Positions 10,519-20,193 of a stretch of DNA of 64,000 nucleotides are shown in pieces (position 1 is the stretch's first letter; every line of letters begins with the position of its first letter). The stretch covers positions 11,808,386 to 11,872,385 of the forward strand of contig OW804094.1 of the NCBI GenBank assembly GCA_942159475.1, written 5' to 3'. The position numbers were made by a program, and so were the translations under genes. Source of the DNA: Sthenelais limicola. Its lineage: Eukaryota > Annelida > Polychaeta > Phyllodocida > Sigalionidae. The notes below the pieces were generated by a model. That model did no database searches. It saw only the letters and a list, made by a program, of their open reading frames with translations, and was not told where the DNA came from.

Positions 10519-10751
10519 GGGTCAGATTTTCAGAAAATGTACAATTGGCAGCTGTACACATTTAGTACATTCTGCTAAAAGGCTGCAATTTGATCAATAT
10601 TAAGTAAATTCGAGTATATTTGGCATTGCGTTGGTTCTAGCAATGTGTTTGGTTAGGTTGAACTGTATTTTTAACTTTATTTTTGTCTTAAATTTGGGTT
10701 ATTTGAGAGGATTGGTGAAGGTTAATTGTACATTTTCTGAAGATCTGACAA
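10519..10751 (+). mobile_element. MITE family A, copy A6
   Basis: Left end GGGTCAGATTTTCAG after ACAT. The right end is mutated to GATCTGACAAACAATGG, so the duplication is no longer exact. Confidence 0.8.
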
Positions 10752-10908
10752 ACAATGGTACTATCAGTGAGACTTTTGTCATTATATAAAGAGGGGTTCA
10801 GTACTGTGCAACTGTGACATATGGACCCCCATATCTATCGCCTGTACACCCTTATAATACTAATGGCTGCATCCATATGTTAAATAAGAATAAATTAAAA
10901 GGATATAT

Positions 10909-11178
10909 GGGTCAGATTTTCAGAAAATGTACAATTGGCAGCTGTACACATTTAGTAAATTCTGCTAAATTAGGCTGCAATTTGGCCAATACTAGGTGAA
11001 TTCGAGTATATTCGACATTGCATTGATTTTAGCACGGACTTGTAATGAGTCAAGTCCGTGATTTTAGCAATCTTATTTGTTAGGTTGAACTGTATTTTGA
11101 ACTTTATTCTCGTCTGAAATTTGGCTTATTGTGGAGAATTGGTGAAGCTGAATTGTACATTTTCTGTCGACTTCGACC
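10909..11178 (+). mobile_element. MITE family A, copy A7, with hairpin insertion
   Basis: GGGTCAG after ATAT at the left; the right end is diverged (TTTCTGTCGACTTCGACC). It contains the 24-bp hairpin insertion at 11035-11058. Confidence 0.8.
11035..11058. repeat. 24-bp hairpin micro-insertion with 11-bp duplication
   Basis: CGGACTTG-TAATGAGT-CAAGTCCG sits between two copies of TGATTTTAGCA (11024-11034, 11059-11069). Intact A copies have a single TGATTCTAGCA at this point, so both the insertion and its 11-bp duplication are visible. Confidence 0.8.
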
Positions 11179-11446
11179 ACATATAGACCGCCATATCCAT
11201 TGCTTATACATACGTTAAATAAAAATAAACTAAAACGATATAGAAAGTGTGGTTCAGTGTTGTGCATACTGGGATGTAACAAGGAGAGCTTACAGAGTGG
11301 ATGAAGTCCATCTCTATAGGGCTGATTAGTGCTTATCTCCTGGTATGCTTCACTGCTATATGGTGTGGGCAGACTATGCTGGCTGATGGGGCTCCTAATC
11401 CTTAACCCTTCAAAAATATGTATATTGAATTTTCATTCTGTTATAA

Positions 11447-11600
11447 GGGTCAAATTTTCAGAAAGTGTACAATTGGCAGCTGTACACATTTAGTCAATTC
11501 TTCACAATTAGGCTGCAATTTTGTCAGTACTAGGTAAATTCGAGTATATTCGGCATTGCATTGATTCTAGATTCTGTTTGGTTAGGTTGAACTGTGTTTT
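11447..11600 (+). mobile_element. MITE family A, copy A8, right half replaced by an array
   Basis: Left half normal (GGGTCAAATTTTCAG after ATAA). At TTTTGAACAGTTCACC it runs into the 41-bp array and the right half is missing. Confidence 0.75.
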
Positions 11601-11955
11601 GAACAGTTCACCTAGAGGGTTAATATGATTCTATCTATTTTAAACATCTCACCTACAGGGTTAATATGATTCTATCTATTTTAAACAGTTCACCTAGAGG
11701 GTTAATATTATTCTATCTATTTTAAACATTTCACCTAGAGGGTTAATCTATTTTAAACATCTCACCTACAGGGTTAATATGATTCTATCTATTTTAAACA
11801 GTTCACCTAGAGGGTTAATATTATTCTATCTATTTTAAACATTTCACCTAGAGGGTTAATCTATTTTAAACATCTCACCTACAGGGTTAATATGATTCTA
11901 TCTATTTTAAATATCTCACCTAGTGGGTTAATCTGATTCTATCTATTTTAAATAT
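11590..11955. repeat. 41-bp minisatellite with a ~31-bp variant
   Basis: Units read CACCTACAGGGTTAATATGA then TTCTATCTATTTTAAACA. A shortened unit lacks ATATGATTCT. A long-long-short order is seen twice. The array starts inside A8. Confidence 0.85.
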
Positions 11956-12160
11956 ATCTCCTTTTCACTTGGAGTCATCCGTGGCTCAACTGATCCCTAC
12001 AAAGTACCTCTAGGTCTATTTAACTCAGACTCAATAGTTACATTAAGCACTACCACCTTTTTTTATTTAGATAATACAGTGGGTAAAACTGTCCAGTCAA
12101 ACAATTGATGATCAGTTTCCTACATAGGTTTAGGTTTAAATGTGAAGTGAGCCATTAGTT

Positions 12161-12393
12161 TCAAAATCGCCAGAAAATGTACAATTTGTCTTCACCAATC
12201 CTCTCCAATAACCTAAATTTAAGACAAAAGTGAGGGACAAAATTCAGTTCAACATAAACAGACAGGTTTATTGAATAAATGCAATACAGAATACACACAG
12301 ATATACCTAGTATTTATAAATTTTCACCCTAATTTAGCAGAATTTGATAGATGTGTAGAACTGAAGATTGTGCATTTTCTGAAAATCTGACCC
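12161..12393 (-). mobile_element. MITE family A, copy A9 (complete)
   Basis: Left end eroded (TCAAAATCGCCAG), right end CTGACCC; flanked by AGTT at 12157-12160 and 12394-12397. Confidence 0.82.
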
Positions 12394-12399
12394 AGTTGC

Positions 12400-12520
12400 A
12401 TAATCAATATTTTTCAAAGTCTTTTACTTACAAGATCTCTCTGTGGGAATGTCTATTCAAGGTTATCTAGGGCGTTAAGTTGTATGAATATATGTACAAT
12501 ATACATTGTACAATTGGTAA
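12400..12520 (+). mobile_element. MITE family B fragment (B9)
   Basis: ATCAATATTTTTCAAAGTC through GGGCGTTAAG is left-interior B sequence without the terminus. Confidence 0.55.
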
Positions 12521-12537
12521 AAGGGAATTGTACATTT

Positions 12538-12944
12538 GTGATCCGTTTTAGGAAAATTAGTCATAAGTCGCAAAATATGGATTTTGAGATATCACCATAT
12601 ATGAAAAGAGGAGATCAAGCCGATTCCAACGAATGTAAACATTAAGGACATCTAATAAGTACTTTTATCTTTTTAGTCAGATATTTTTGTTTTTGAAAAA
12701 ATAGTTTGCAATATTTCTAGGTGGATAATTACCAGTATACTAGCTAAATATACTCAATAGGATGATGTAGTAACCCATTGATATAATTAATAAACAATCT
12801 TGAATGTTGGTACATGTATTCATACAACCACGAGGAATAGACACCTCAAAGATTAAAATATTCCAACAAAGAGATCTTGTAAGTAAACGACTTTGAAAAA
12901 CACCAATTTTGCGACTTGTGACTCATTCTCCTGAAACACATCAC
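12538..12944 (-). mobile_element. MITE family B, copy B10 (complete)
   Basis: GTGATCCGTTTTAGG to CTGAAACACATCAC, flanked by ATTT on both sides (12534-12537, 12945-12948). This non-ATAT duplication is important evidence for a 4-bp target in family B. Confidence 0.88.
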
Positions 12945-13173
12945 ATTTGCAGACGGATTCATCCACTATATAACTCAGCATTAACTGGGAGAGACAGCAA
13001 CGCTTTCTCACCAGCAACATGTTAGCGATGTAATCAAGATGGAGGCCTATAGGATCACGTGACAGACCATGTGATCATGTCTGAGCAGCATCCTACCGGA
13101 AATAGGAGCCTCAAGGCTGCTGGGACTTCCGGTTGAGGCTAGATCACAGTTTTACCTCACCTATATCCTATAG

Positions 13174-13835
13174 GTGATGTGTTGCAGAAGAATGAGTCAC
13201 AATCCCAAAATGGTATTTTTCACTTTTTTTTTCATTTTTTCAGTTGACTGTTCTTTGCGGAAGAATACATGTACCACATTCCAATACTCTATGCTAAATT
13301 CTAATACTCTATAGATAGAACCTAATGAGCATGTGGTACGAGGGACACGATTGCACTGTCTGACATGTTTGTTTTTTCATGGCCCACAAGCTGATAGGTG
13401 AGTGGGTTACAAAAAAAACATCGAGGACAGTGCAATAGTGTTCCTCGTACCACATTCGAATTTAGGTTCTATATTTACTCCCACGTTGCTATGTATAAGT
13501 ATATAGCCCAGTACTGGGGGTAGGAAGAGGGAATGGCAATGCTATACTATATATATGCGTTGGTGCAAATTACCACACTACTCCCGCCCATACAAATAGC
13601 ATGTGGTACATACACCAACGTGGAGTAAATGCTCTATGCTAATGATTGTAAACACTAGAACATCCAATAAGCGTTTCTATATTTGAAATTTGATATTCTT
13701 ATTTTTGACAAAAAAGGATTCTGGATGGAGATTTACTTGAAATTTGGTAAATATATTCACGCTACAAACAGCGTTAACCACACCTCAGATGAAAACAATC
13801 CCTGAAATAGATCTTATGGATAACCCACTTTTTTC
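13174..13835. mobile_element. MITE family B, copy B11, carrying foldback D1
   Basis: Left end GTGATGTGTTGCAG. After D1 the B interior resumes as AATGATTGTAAACACTAG and continues to ~13831, where another B (B12) begins without a clean right end. Confidence 0.6.
13300..13631. mobile_element. Foldback element D, copy D1
   Basis: Part 1 (about 13308-13472) is an imperfect palindrome with arms TATAGATAGAACC and GTGGTACGAGGGACAC paired with GTGTTCCTCGTACCAC and GGTTCTATA. Its apex is CCCACAAGCTGATAGGTGAG then TGGG. Part 2 (13474-13631) has inverted ends ATTTACTCCCACGTTG and CAACGTGGAGTAAAT. Both parts recur together in D2. The sequence CTCTATGCTAA occurs on both outer sides (13287-13298, 13633-13643) and may be the target duplication. 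Confidence 0.65.
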
Positions 13836-13945
13836 AGGAAAATGAGTCACAAGTCGCAAAATTGATATTTTTCAAAATGATTTATTCACAAGGTCTCTTT
13901 GTTGGAATGTTTTCATTCTTGGAATATCTATAGATATTCCAAGAC
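13833..13945 (+). mobile_element. MITE family B fragment (B12)
   Basis: TTTTCAGGAAAATGAGTCAC through TTGGAATATC; ends in a perfect 20-bp palindrome (13921-13940, GGAATATCTATAGATATTCC). Confidence 0.6.
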
Positions 13946-13996
13946 AAGTGAACCTATCTGGTCCAGAGCTGTGATAGCGTGGTGGAAAAACATCTA

Positions 13997-14305
13997 TGAT
14001 GTGTTACAGGAAAATGAGCCACAAGTCACAGATATTATCATATATAAAAAGATGAGATCAAGCTGATTCTAATGATAGTAAACAGTGCGATAGAATAATA
14101 CTTATTTCTATATTTTAAGTTTGCTATTTTTATTTTTGAAAAATTGCTATATTTTGGGGTGAATAATAAGTAGTAAACTAGCTAAACATACTCTATAAGA
14201 TGACCTTGAAAATGCAAGAATATATTTGATACACAGTCTTGAAATTTGATACATGGATTTATACATCCTCAAGCACTATAATGCCCAAAAATATAGCAAA
14301 CGCTA
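13997..14305 (-). mobile_element. MITE family B, copy B13, right end lost
   Basis: GATGTGTTACAGGAAAATG then reverse B interior to AATGCCCAAAAATATAGC. Confidence 0.65.
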
Positions 14306-14339
14306 GGTGGCATGACGGCTGGATAGCTTATTTCCATGC

Positions 14340-14515
14340 TATCCAGTATAGGGAGAATTGAGACCTCCCTTGGGACTGAAAGAAACTGGTCTCATAGCAA
14401 AGTGGTCTCATTAGAGGGACTAATCTAATAAGAGAAAAGCAATTTGGGACTGAGAGAAACTGGTCTTAATAGAGGGGTGGTCTCTATAGAGAGGTGGTCT
14501 TTATGCGAGGTTCCA
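14340..14515. repeat. Short degenerate repeat of GGTCTC/GGTCTT motif
   Basis: About five copies of a ~20-50-bp motif containing GGGACTGAGAGAAACTGGTC and GAGGTGGTCT, ending GCGAGGTTCCACTT. Similar GGTGGTCTTTA-rich repeats are common in invertebrate genomes. No coding potential. Confidence 0.5.
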
Positions 14516-14903
14516 CTTCTTATATAATATCTGTTTTTAACACACTCCGTCTCTTGGGACTGTGAAATGGTTTTTATTCATTTGTATGCCTTTATTTCCT
14601 ACGAATACTTGATTAATTATCTAATTGTTGTAGCTTAGAGTTATCTAATAGAATGTCTTTATGTCATTGCTCTTGTTAATGTATCATTGATATCTATCCT
14701 ATTCGTCTTAAAACGAGTGAATGTACAAAATCTAACTTTTTTTCTATTATTTAAATCAGGCTGTCCTGAGAATATTCATGCTCATTTGTGTGGAAATGTA
14801 ATCGACCTGAATAAAATATTTTCTAAATCTAAAAAAACTGTACAAGCAAATACCTGTGCTAGTAAATGCAACCTCTTTTACCTCCTCCCTCCACCTCGCT
14901 ATC

Positions 14904-16621
14904 TCGTCCTGGGTACGACCATAAAGTGCCTTTCTGTCTCTTTCTCTGTCTCTCTCTCCCTTCTTCTCCATCTCTATTTCCTGGGTAAGACCATGAAGTG
15001 CCTTTCTGTCTCTTTTTCCCTGTCTCTCTCTCCCTTCTTCTCTATCTCAATTTCCTTGCTATGATCATAAACTGCCTCCCTCTCAGCTCTCCCGCCCTTG
15101 ATATAACCATATTAAATGTGTTGATAAGGGGGTAAAGCAACCAATCTCACTCACTCACTCTCTCCCTCTCAATCTCCCGCCCTTGATATAACCTTCAATG
15201 TGTTGATAAGGGCATAAAGCAACCAATCTCACTCACTCACTCACTCTCAGCTCTCCCGTCCTTGATATAACCATATTAAATGTGTTGATAAAGGCATAAA
15301 GCAACCACTCACTCACTCACTCACTCACTCTCAGCTCTCCCGCCCTTGATATAACCATATTAAATGTGTTGATAAGGGTGTAAAGCAACCACTCACTCAC
15401 TCACTCACTCTCAGCTCTCCCGCCCTTGATATAACCATATTAAATGTGTTGATAAGGGCATAAAGCAACCAATCTCACTCACTCACTCCCTCTCAGCTCT
15501 CCCGTCCTTGATATAACCATATTAAATGTGTTGATAAGGGCATAAAGCAACCAATCTCACTCACTCACTCCCTCCCAGCTCTCCCGCCCTTGATATAACC
15601 ATATTAAATGTGTTGATAAGGGTGTAAAGCAACCAATCTCACTCACTCACTCCCTCCCAGCTCTCCCGCCCTTGATATAACCATACTAAATGTGTTGATA
15701 AGGGTGTAAAGCAACCAAACTCACTCACTCACCCCCTCTCAGCTCTCCCGCCCTTGATATAACCATATTAAATGTGTTGATAAGGGTGTAAAGCAACCAA
15801 TCTCATTCACTCACTCCCTCTCAGCTCTCCCACCCTTGATATAACCATATTTAATGTGTTGATAAAGGCATAAAGCAACCACTCACTCACTCACTCACTC
15901 ACTCTCAGCTCTCCCGCCCTTGATATAACCATATTAAATGTGTTGATAAGGGTGTAAAGCAACCACTCACTCACTCACTCACTCTCAGCTCTCCCGCCCT
16001 TGATATAACCATATTAAATGTGTTGATAAGGGCATAAAGCAACCAATCTCACTCACTCACTCCCTCTCAGCTCTCCCGTCCTTGATATAACCATATTAAA
16101 TGTGTTGATAAGGGCATAAAGCAACCAATCTCACTCACTCACTCCCTCTCAGCTCTCCCGTCCTTGATATAACCATATTAAATGTGTTGATAAGGGTGTA
16201 AAGCAACCACTCACTCACTCACTCTCAGCTCTCCCGCCCTTGATATAACCATATTAAATGTGTTGATAAGGGCGTAAAGCAACCAATCTCACTCACTCAC
16301 TCCCTCCCAGCTCTCCCGCCCTTGATATAACCATATTAAATGTGTTGATAAGGGTGTAAAGCAACCAATCTCACTCACTCACTCCCTCCCAGCTCTCCCG
16401 CCCTTGATATAACCATACTAAATGTGTTGATAAGGGTGTAAAGCAACCAAACTCACTCACTCACCCCCTCTCAGCTCTCCCGCCCTTGATATAACCATAT
16501 TAAATGTGTTGATAAGGGTGTAAAGCAACCAATCTCATTCACTCACTCCCTCTCAGCTCTCCCACCCTTGATATAACCATATTTAATGTGTTGATAAGGG
16601 TGTAAAGCAACCAATCTCACT
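14904..16621 (+). mobile_element. Composite minisatellite element G, copy G2
   Basis: Starts TCGTCCTGGGTACGACC, has two copies of the ~85-bp head (AAAGTGCCTTTCTGTCTC ... CTATTTCCTGGGTA), then about 18 units of 80-92 bp (CAGCTCTCCCGCCCTTGATA, TAACCATATTAAATGTG, TTGATAAGGG, TAAAGCAACC and a variable CACT run). Flanked by CCACCTCgCTAtC (14891-14903) and CCACCTCaCTAcC (16622-16634), 11 of 13 identical. Marker variants (ATACTAAATG, CCAAACTCAC, CCCACCC) recur about 731 bp apart, showing a higher-order block duplication. Confidence 0.82.
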
Positions 16622-16787
16622 CCACCTCACTACCACACGTTGCTCTGGACCAATGCACTCGTTTATCTTAGCACCAGGGCGCCAGCTGGTGGAGAGTGTA
16701 TGACTTATGGTGTGTGTCAGCACTACATCCGCCAGGGTGAGCCTCGCTATTGACGCCATTTTCTCTACTCCTTTCTAAGCTCTTTCT

Positions 16788-17015
16788 GGTTTCAGAAAAT
16801 GTACAATTTGCCTTCACCAATCCTCTCAAATAACCCACATTTAAGACAAAAATCAGGTTCAAAATCCAGTTCAACATAACAAAATAGATTGTTTGAATCA
16901 AGGCAATACTGAATATACCCATACATACCTAGTGTTGATGATTTTTCAGTCCAATTTAGCAGAATTTACAAAATATGTTGATCTGCCAATTGTACATTTT
17001 CTGAAAATCTGACCC
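16788..17015 (-). mobile_element. MITE family A, copy A10 (complete)
   Basis: Left end shortened (GGTTTCAG), right end CTGACCC; flanked by TTCT at 16784-16787 and 17016-17019. Confidence 0.8.
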
Positions 17016-17042
17016 TTCTACGCTGCACTAATAATGGCCTGT

Positions 17043-17277
17043 GGGTCAGGGCGTCAGAAAACGTACAATTCACCTTCGCCAATCTTCTCAAATAACCCAA
17101 ATTTCAGACAAAAGTAAAGTTCACAATACAGTTTAACCTAGCCAAACAGATTGCTAGAAACAATGTGATGCCAAATATACTTGAATTTACCTAGTATTAA
17201 CCAAATCTCAGCCTAATTTGGCAGAATTTACTAAATGTGTAGAGCTGCCAATTGTACATTTTCAGAAAGTCTGACCC
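17043..17277 (-). mobile_element. MITE family A, copy A11 (complete)
   Basis: GGGTCAGGGCGTCAG to GTCTGACCC; flanks CTGT and ATAA do not match. Confidence 0.8.
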
Positions 17278-17383
17278 ATAAATACATGTACCCAATCTAA
17301 GGATTGTGTATTGAATATATCTATACATATCTGAGGTTATCCTTAGGAGTATATTGAAGTGGATTACTAGTAATTGACCATTT

Positions 17384-17617
17384 GGGTCAGATTTTCATAA
17401 AATGTGCAATTGGCAGCTCTACACTTTTAGGAACTTCTGCTAAATTAGGCTGAAAATGATAAATACCAGGTATATCAAAGTATATTCAATATCGCATTGA
17501 TGCAAAGTACCAGTTCTGTTATGTTAAACTGCATTTTAAAGCTCATTTTGGTCTTGAATGTGGGTTATTTGAGAGGATTGGTGAAGGCCAATTGTACATT
17601 TTCTGAAAATCGGACCC
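17384..17617 (+). mobile_element. MITE family A, copy A12 (complete)
   Basis: GGGTCAG to GGACCC, flanked by ATTT at 17380-17383 and 17618-17621. Confidence 0.87.
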
Positions 17618-17639
17618 ATTTATGAAATATCTTCCTTTT

Positions 17640-17780
17640 TCATGCACACACATAATTATAGAAATACTTATTTTATGCCATAATGTTTACTACCGTTGGA
17701 GTCGACGGGAGCAATCTTTTCAAATATGACCTCAAAATCGATTTTGTGCAACTTCTGACTCATTTCCCTGTAACACATCA
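17640..17780 (+). mobile_element. MITE family B right-end fragment fused to A13
   Basis: ATAGAAATACTTATTTTATG through CCCTGTAACACATCAC is the right part of B. It passes directly, without spacer, into the interior of a reverse A copy. Confidence 0.6.
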
Positions 17781-17926
17781 CCAATCCACTCAAATGAACC
17801 AAACTTAAGACAAGACAAGTTTCAAAATGCTGTTTAACATAATGAGAAAGATTTGTTTAGTCAACGCAATACCAATTATATCCAGAAATACCTAGTGTTT
17901 ATCATTTATCAGCCCAATTTAGCAGA
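17781..17926 (-). mobile_element. MITE family A fragment (A13)
   Basis: CAATCCACTCAAATGAACC to CCAATTTAGCAGA; both termini absent. Confidence 0.6.
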
Positions 17927-18024
17927 GAAAAAGAGGAAGAAGATGTCATTCTTGAAATAAGATAATATTCACCTGTACCTAATAAACACTGGGCAGAATT
18001 GAGCAACTCTCTGTCCACTAATAT

Positions 18025-18433
18025 GTGATGTGTTTCAGAAAAATGAGTCACAAGTCGCAAAATTTGTTTTTTTTTCAAAGTGATTTATTCACAAGATATC
18101 TTTGTAGGAATGCTTTAATTTTGGGGGTGCTTAACGCTGTTTGTAGCATGAATACTTGCACTAAATTTCAAGACAGTGTATTAAATATATCTATGAATTT
18201 CGTGGGTCATCTTCTAGAGTACATGTAATTACTTTACTGGTTATGGCCCCCAAGAAATAGTGCAAAGTCTTTTTTTCAAAAACAAAAATATCAAACTTAA
18301 AATATAGAAATACTTATTAGATTATTAAACTGTTTACTATCATTGGAATCGGCTTTATTTCATCTTTTCAAATATGGTGATATCTCAAAATCCATATTTT
18401 GCGACTTAGACTCATTTTCCTGAAACAGATCAC
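18025..18433 (+). mobile_element. MITE family B, copy B14 (complete)
   Basis: GTGATGTGTTTCAG to CTGAAACAGATCAC, flanked by ATAT on both sides. Confidence 0.88.
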
Positions 18434-18588
18434 ATATCTATTTACCAATTAAGATGGGACGTCAATGTTACATGAAACCGGAGGAGTCATTCAAATTACT
18501 ATTTCTTTCTAATTTACTTTGTCTTTCGTAACCAATAATAATGAATCAAGAACGAAATTAAATCCAATGGTCTGGCGAAATCGGGAAA

Positions 18589-18725
18589 AGCATCCTTATG
18601 TAAGGTATCAATCTCTCCTCCCATACACCTAAGGGAATCCTTCCAAGTGAAGCCGCGTTAAAATAACACAATAGGGGAGTTGCATGTGCCACTCCGTAAG
18701 ACTGTTACAGTGCATCCTGGGATGG
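18589..18725 (+). repeat. Segmental duplication copy 1, ending in a C left end
   Basis: AGCATCCTTATGTAAGGTATC through GAAGCCGCGTTAAAATAACAC, followed by the first ~55 bp of family C (AATAGGGGAGTTGCATGTGC). About 900 bp downstream the same ~80-bp flank plus C left end recurs. Confidence 0.75.
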
Positions 18726-18730
18726 ATTCA

Positions 18731-18954
18731 TACTTAACGCTGTTCGTAGCATGAATACATGTATCAAATTTCAAGACAGTGTATTAAATATATTCACGCA
18801 TATCAAAGGTTATCTTATAAAGTATATTTAGCTACTTTACTAGTAAATGACCACACAGAAATATTGCAAACTTTTTTTTTTCAAAAATACAAACTTTTTT
18901 CTTTCAAAAATACAAACATCAAACTTAAAGTATAGAAATAATTATTAGATGGCC
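18731..18954 (+). mobile_element. MITE family B interior fragment (B15)
   Basis: CTTAACGCTGTTCGTAGCATG to AATTATTAGATGGCC. TTTTTCTTTCAAAAATACAAAC is partly repeated near 18885-18915. It is cut by C5 at CCAAT. Confidence 0.65.
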
Positions 18955-19199
18955 AATAGGGGAGTTGCATGTGCCACTGCGCATGACTGTTACAGTGCAT
19001 CATGGGATGGATTCTGTTGAAATCTGACATACAACCTTTTGACAATATTTTATCGAAAATTGCTAGAATGTAATCACAAATTTCATAAAACATTGATAAA
19101 TATTCCATGTATTGGCATGTTTTCAATAGATTTTAGAGTGTATCACTTGTCTTATAATTCCATGCGAATCAAGATTCCAAATGGCGGCTATGCAAATAT
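18955..19199 (+). mobile_element. MITE family C, copy C5 (shortened)
   Basis: Left end AATAGGGGAGTTGCATGTGC after GGCC; right end AATGGCGGCTATGCAAATA has lost the CCCCT terminus. The internal part is shorter than in other copies. Confidence 0.7.
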
Positions 19200-19262
19200 A
19201 GGACTGAATTTATTTGATCAATATTCTGCTGCTGTTATTATAAGTTCATATAAGAGTAACCT
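19200..19262 (+). repeat. Solo diverged monomer of the 69-bp minisatellite
   Basis: GGACTGAATTTATTTGATC then AATATTCTGCTGCTGTTATT and AAGAGTAACC resemble one unit of the arrays at 20194-20640 and 33420-34130. It is placed between C5 and foldback E1. Confidence 0.6.
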
Positions 19263-19266
19263 TTAC

Positions 19267-19412
19267 ATAGAGAGAATGGGACGAGCCGGCAATAATCGAA
19301 AATTTATTGGACAAGATTCATCCACATAAGCACAATGCCGAAGGCAGAGTGCTTATGTGGACGAATCAAGTCCAATAAATTTGTTGTTATTGCCACCGAG
19401 TTCCATTCTATA
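19267..19412. mobile_element. Foldback element E, copy E1
   Basis: Palindrome with arms AGAATGGGACGAGCCGGCAA, TTTATTGGACAAGATTC and CCACATAAGCAC. The opposite arm is GTGCTTATGTGG, GAATCAAGTCCAATAAA and GTTCCATTCTATA. Its apex is AATGCCGAAGGCAGA. RNA from either strand would fold into a ~65-bp hairpin. Confidence 0.75.
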
Positions 19413-19488
19413 TTTTTTATATGTGCATAAAATTTGATCATTCATATGTCATCAGATATCACTGAAAAAATATTAAAGAAGTCTATTA

Positions 19489-19600
19489 AAGCATCCTTAT
19501 GTAAGGTATCAATCTCTCCTCCCATAAACCTAAGGGAATCCTTCCATGTGAAGCCAAGTTAGAATAACACAATAGGGGAGTTGCATGTGCCACTGCGCAT
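19489..19600 (+). repeat. Segmental duplication copy 2, ending in a C left end
   Basis: Repeat of 18589-18700 with a few substitutions (CATAAACC for CATACACC, CATGTGAAGCC for AAGTGAAGCC). Confidence 0.75.
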
Positions 19601-20118
19601 GCTTGTGGGTCAGATTTTCAGAAAATGTAAAATTCACCTTCACCAATCCTCTCAAATAACACACATTTAAGACAAAAATAAAGTTCAAAATACAGTTTAA
19701 CATAGTAAAACAGATATATTAAACCAACACAAAACCAGACATACTCGGATATACCTGGTATTCATCATTATTCAGCCACATTTAGCAGAATTTCCTAAAT
19801 GTGTAGAGCTGCCAATTGTACATTTTCTGAAAATCTGTCCCTGTTACAGTGCATCATTGGATGGATTCTGTTGAAATCTGACATACAACTATTTGCCAAA
19901 ATTTTATCAACAATTGCTAGAATGTTTTCACGAATTTTATAGCTTGTATGAATCATCTGTGAAAACCAAATGCATGATGGGAAAGATTGGATCTTGTGTT
20001 ATGGGAACATGTATAGCACACGGATATTGGCGATAGAACATTGATAAATAACAGGGCATGTTTTCTATAGATTTTAGACGCTATCATTAGTCCAATAATT
20101 CCATTCAAATCAAGATTC
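19571..20118 (+). mobile_element. MITE family C, copy C6, split by A14
   Basis: Left end AATAGGGGAGTTGCATGTGC. Copy A14 interrupts it near GCGCATG. C sequence resumes at TTACAGTGCATC and runs to AATCAAGATTCC without the right terminus. Confidence 0.7.
19607..19841 (-). mobile_element. MITE family A, copy A14, nested in C6
   Basis: GGGTCAG to AAATCTGTCCC. Flanks CTTGT and TGTT lie in the C sequence CTGTTACAG; the duplication is blurred by mutation. Confidence 0.78.
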
Positions 20119-20193
20119 CCACCTAATAATGTTGTGGCAAACTTTATGATTAATATCTTACCAAATTGAGATATATATATAATTTATATAATA

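Noticed and set aside
19267..19412. Foldback E as a microRNA gene
   Set aside because: The long near-perfect palindrome occurs in several copies with terminal breaks, which fits a transposable foldback better; no small-RNA data are available.
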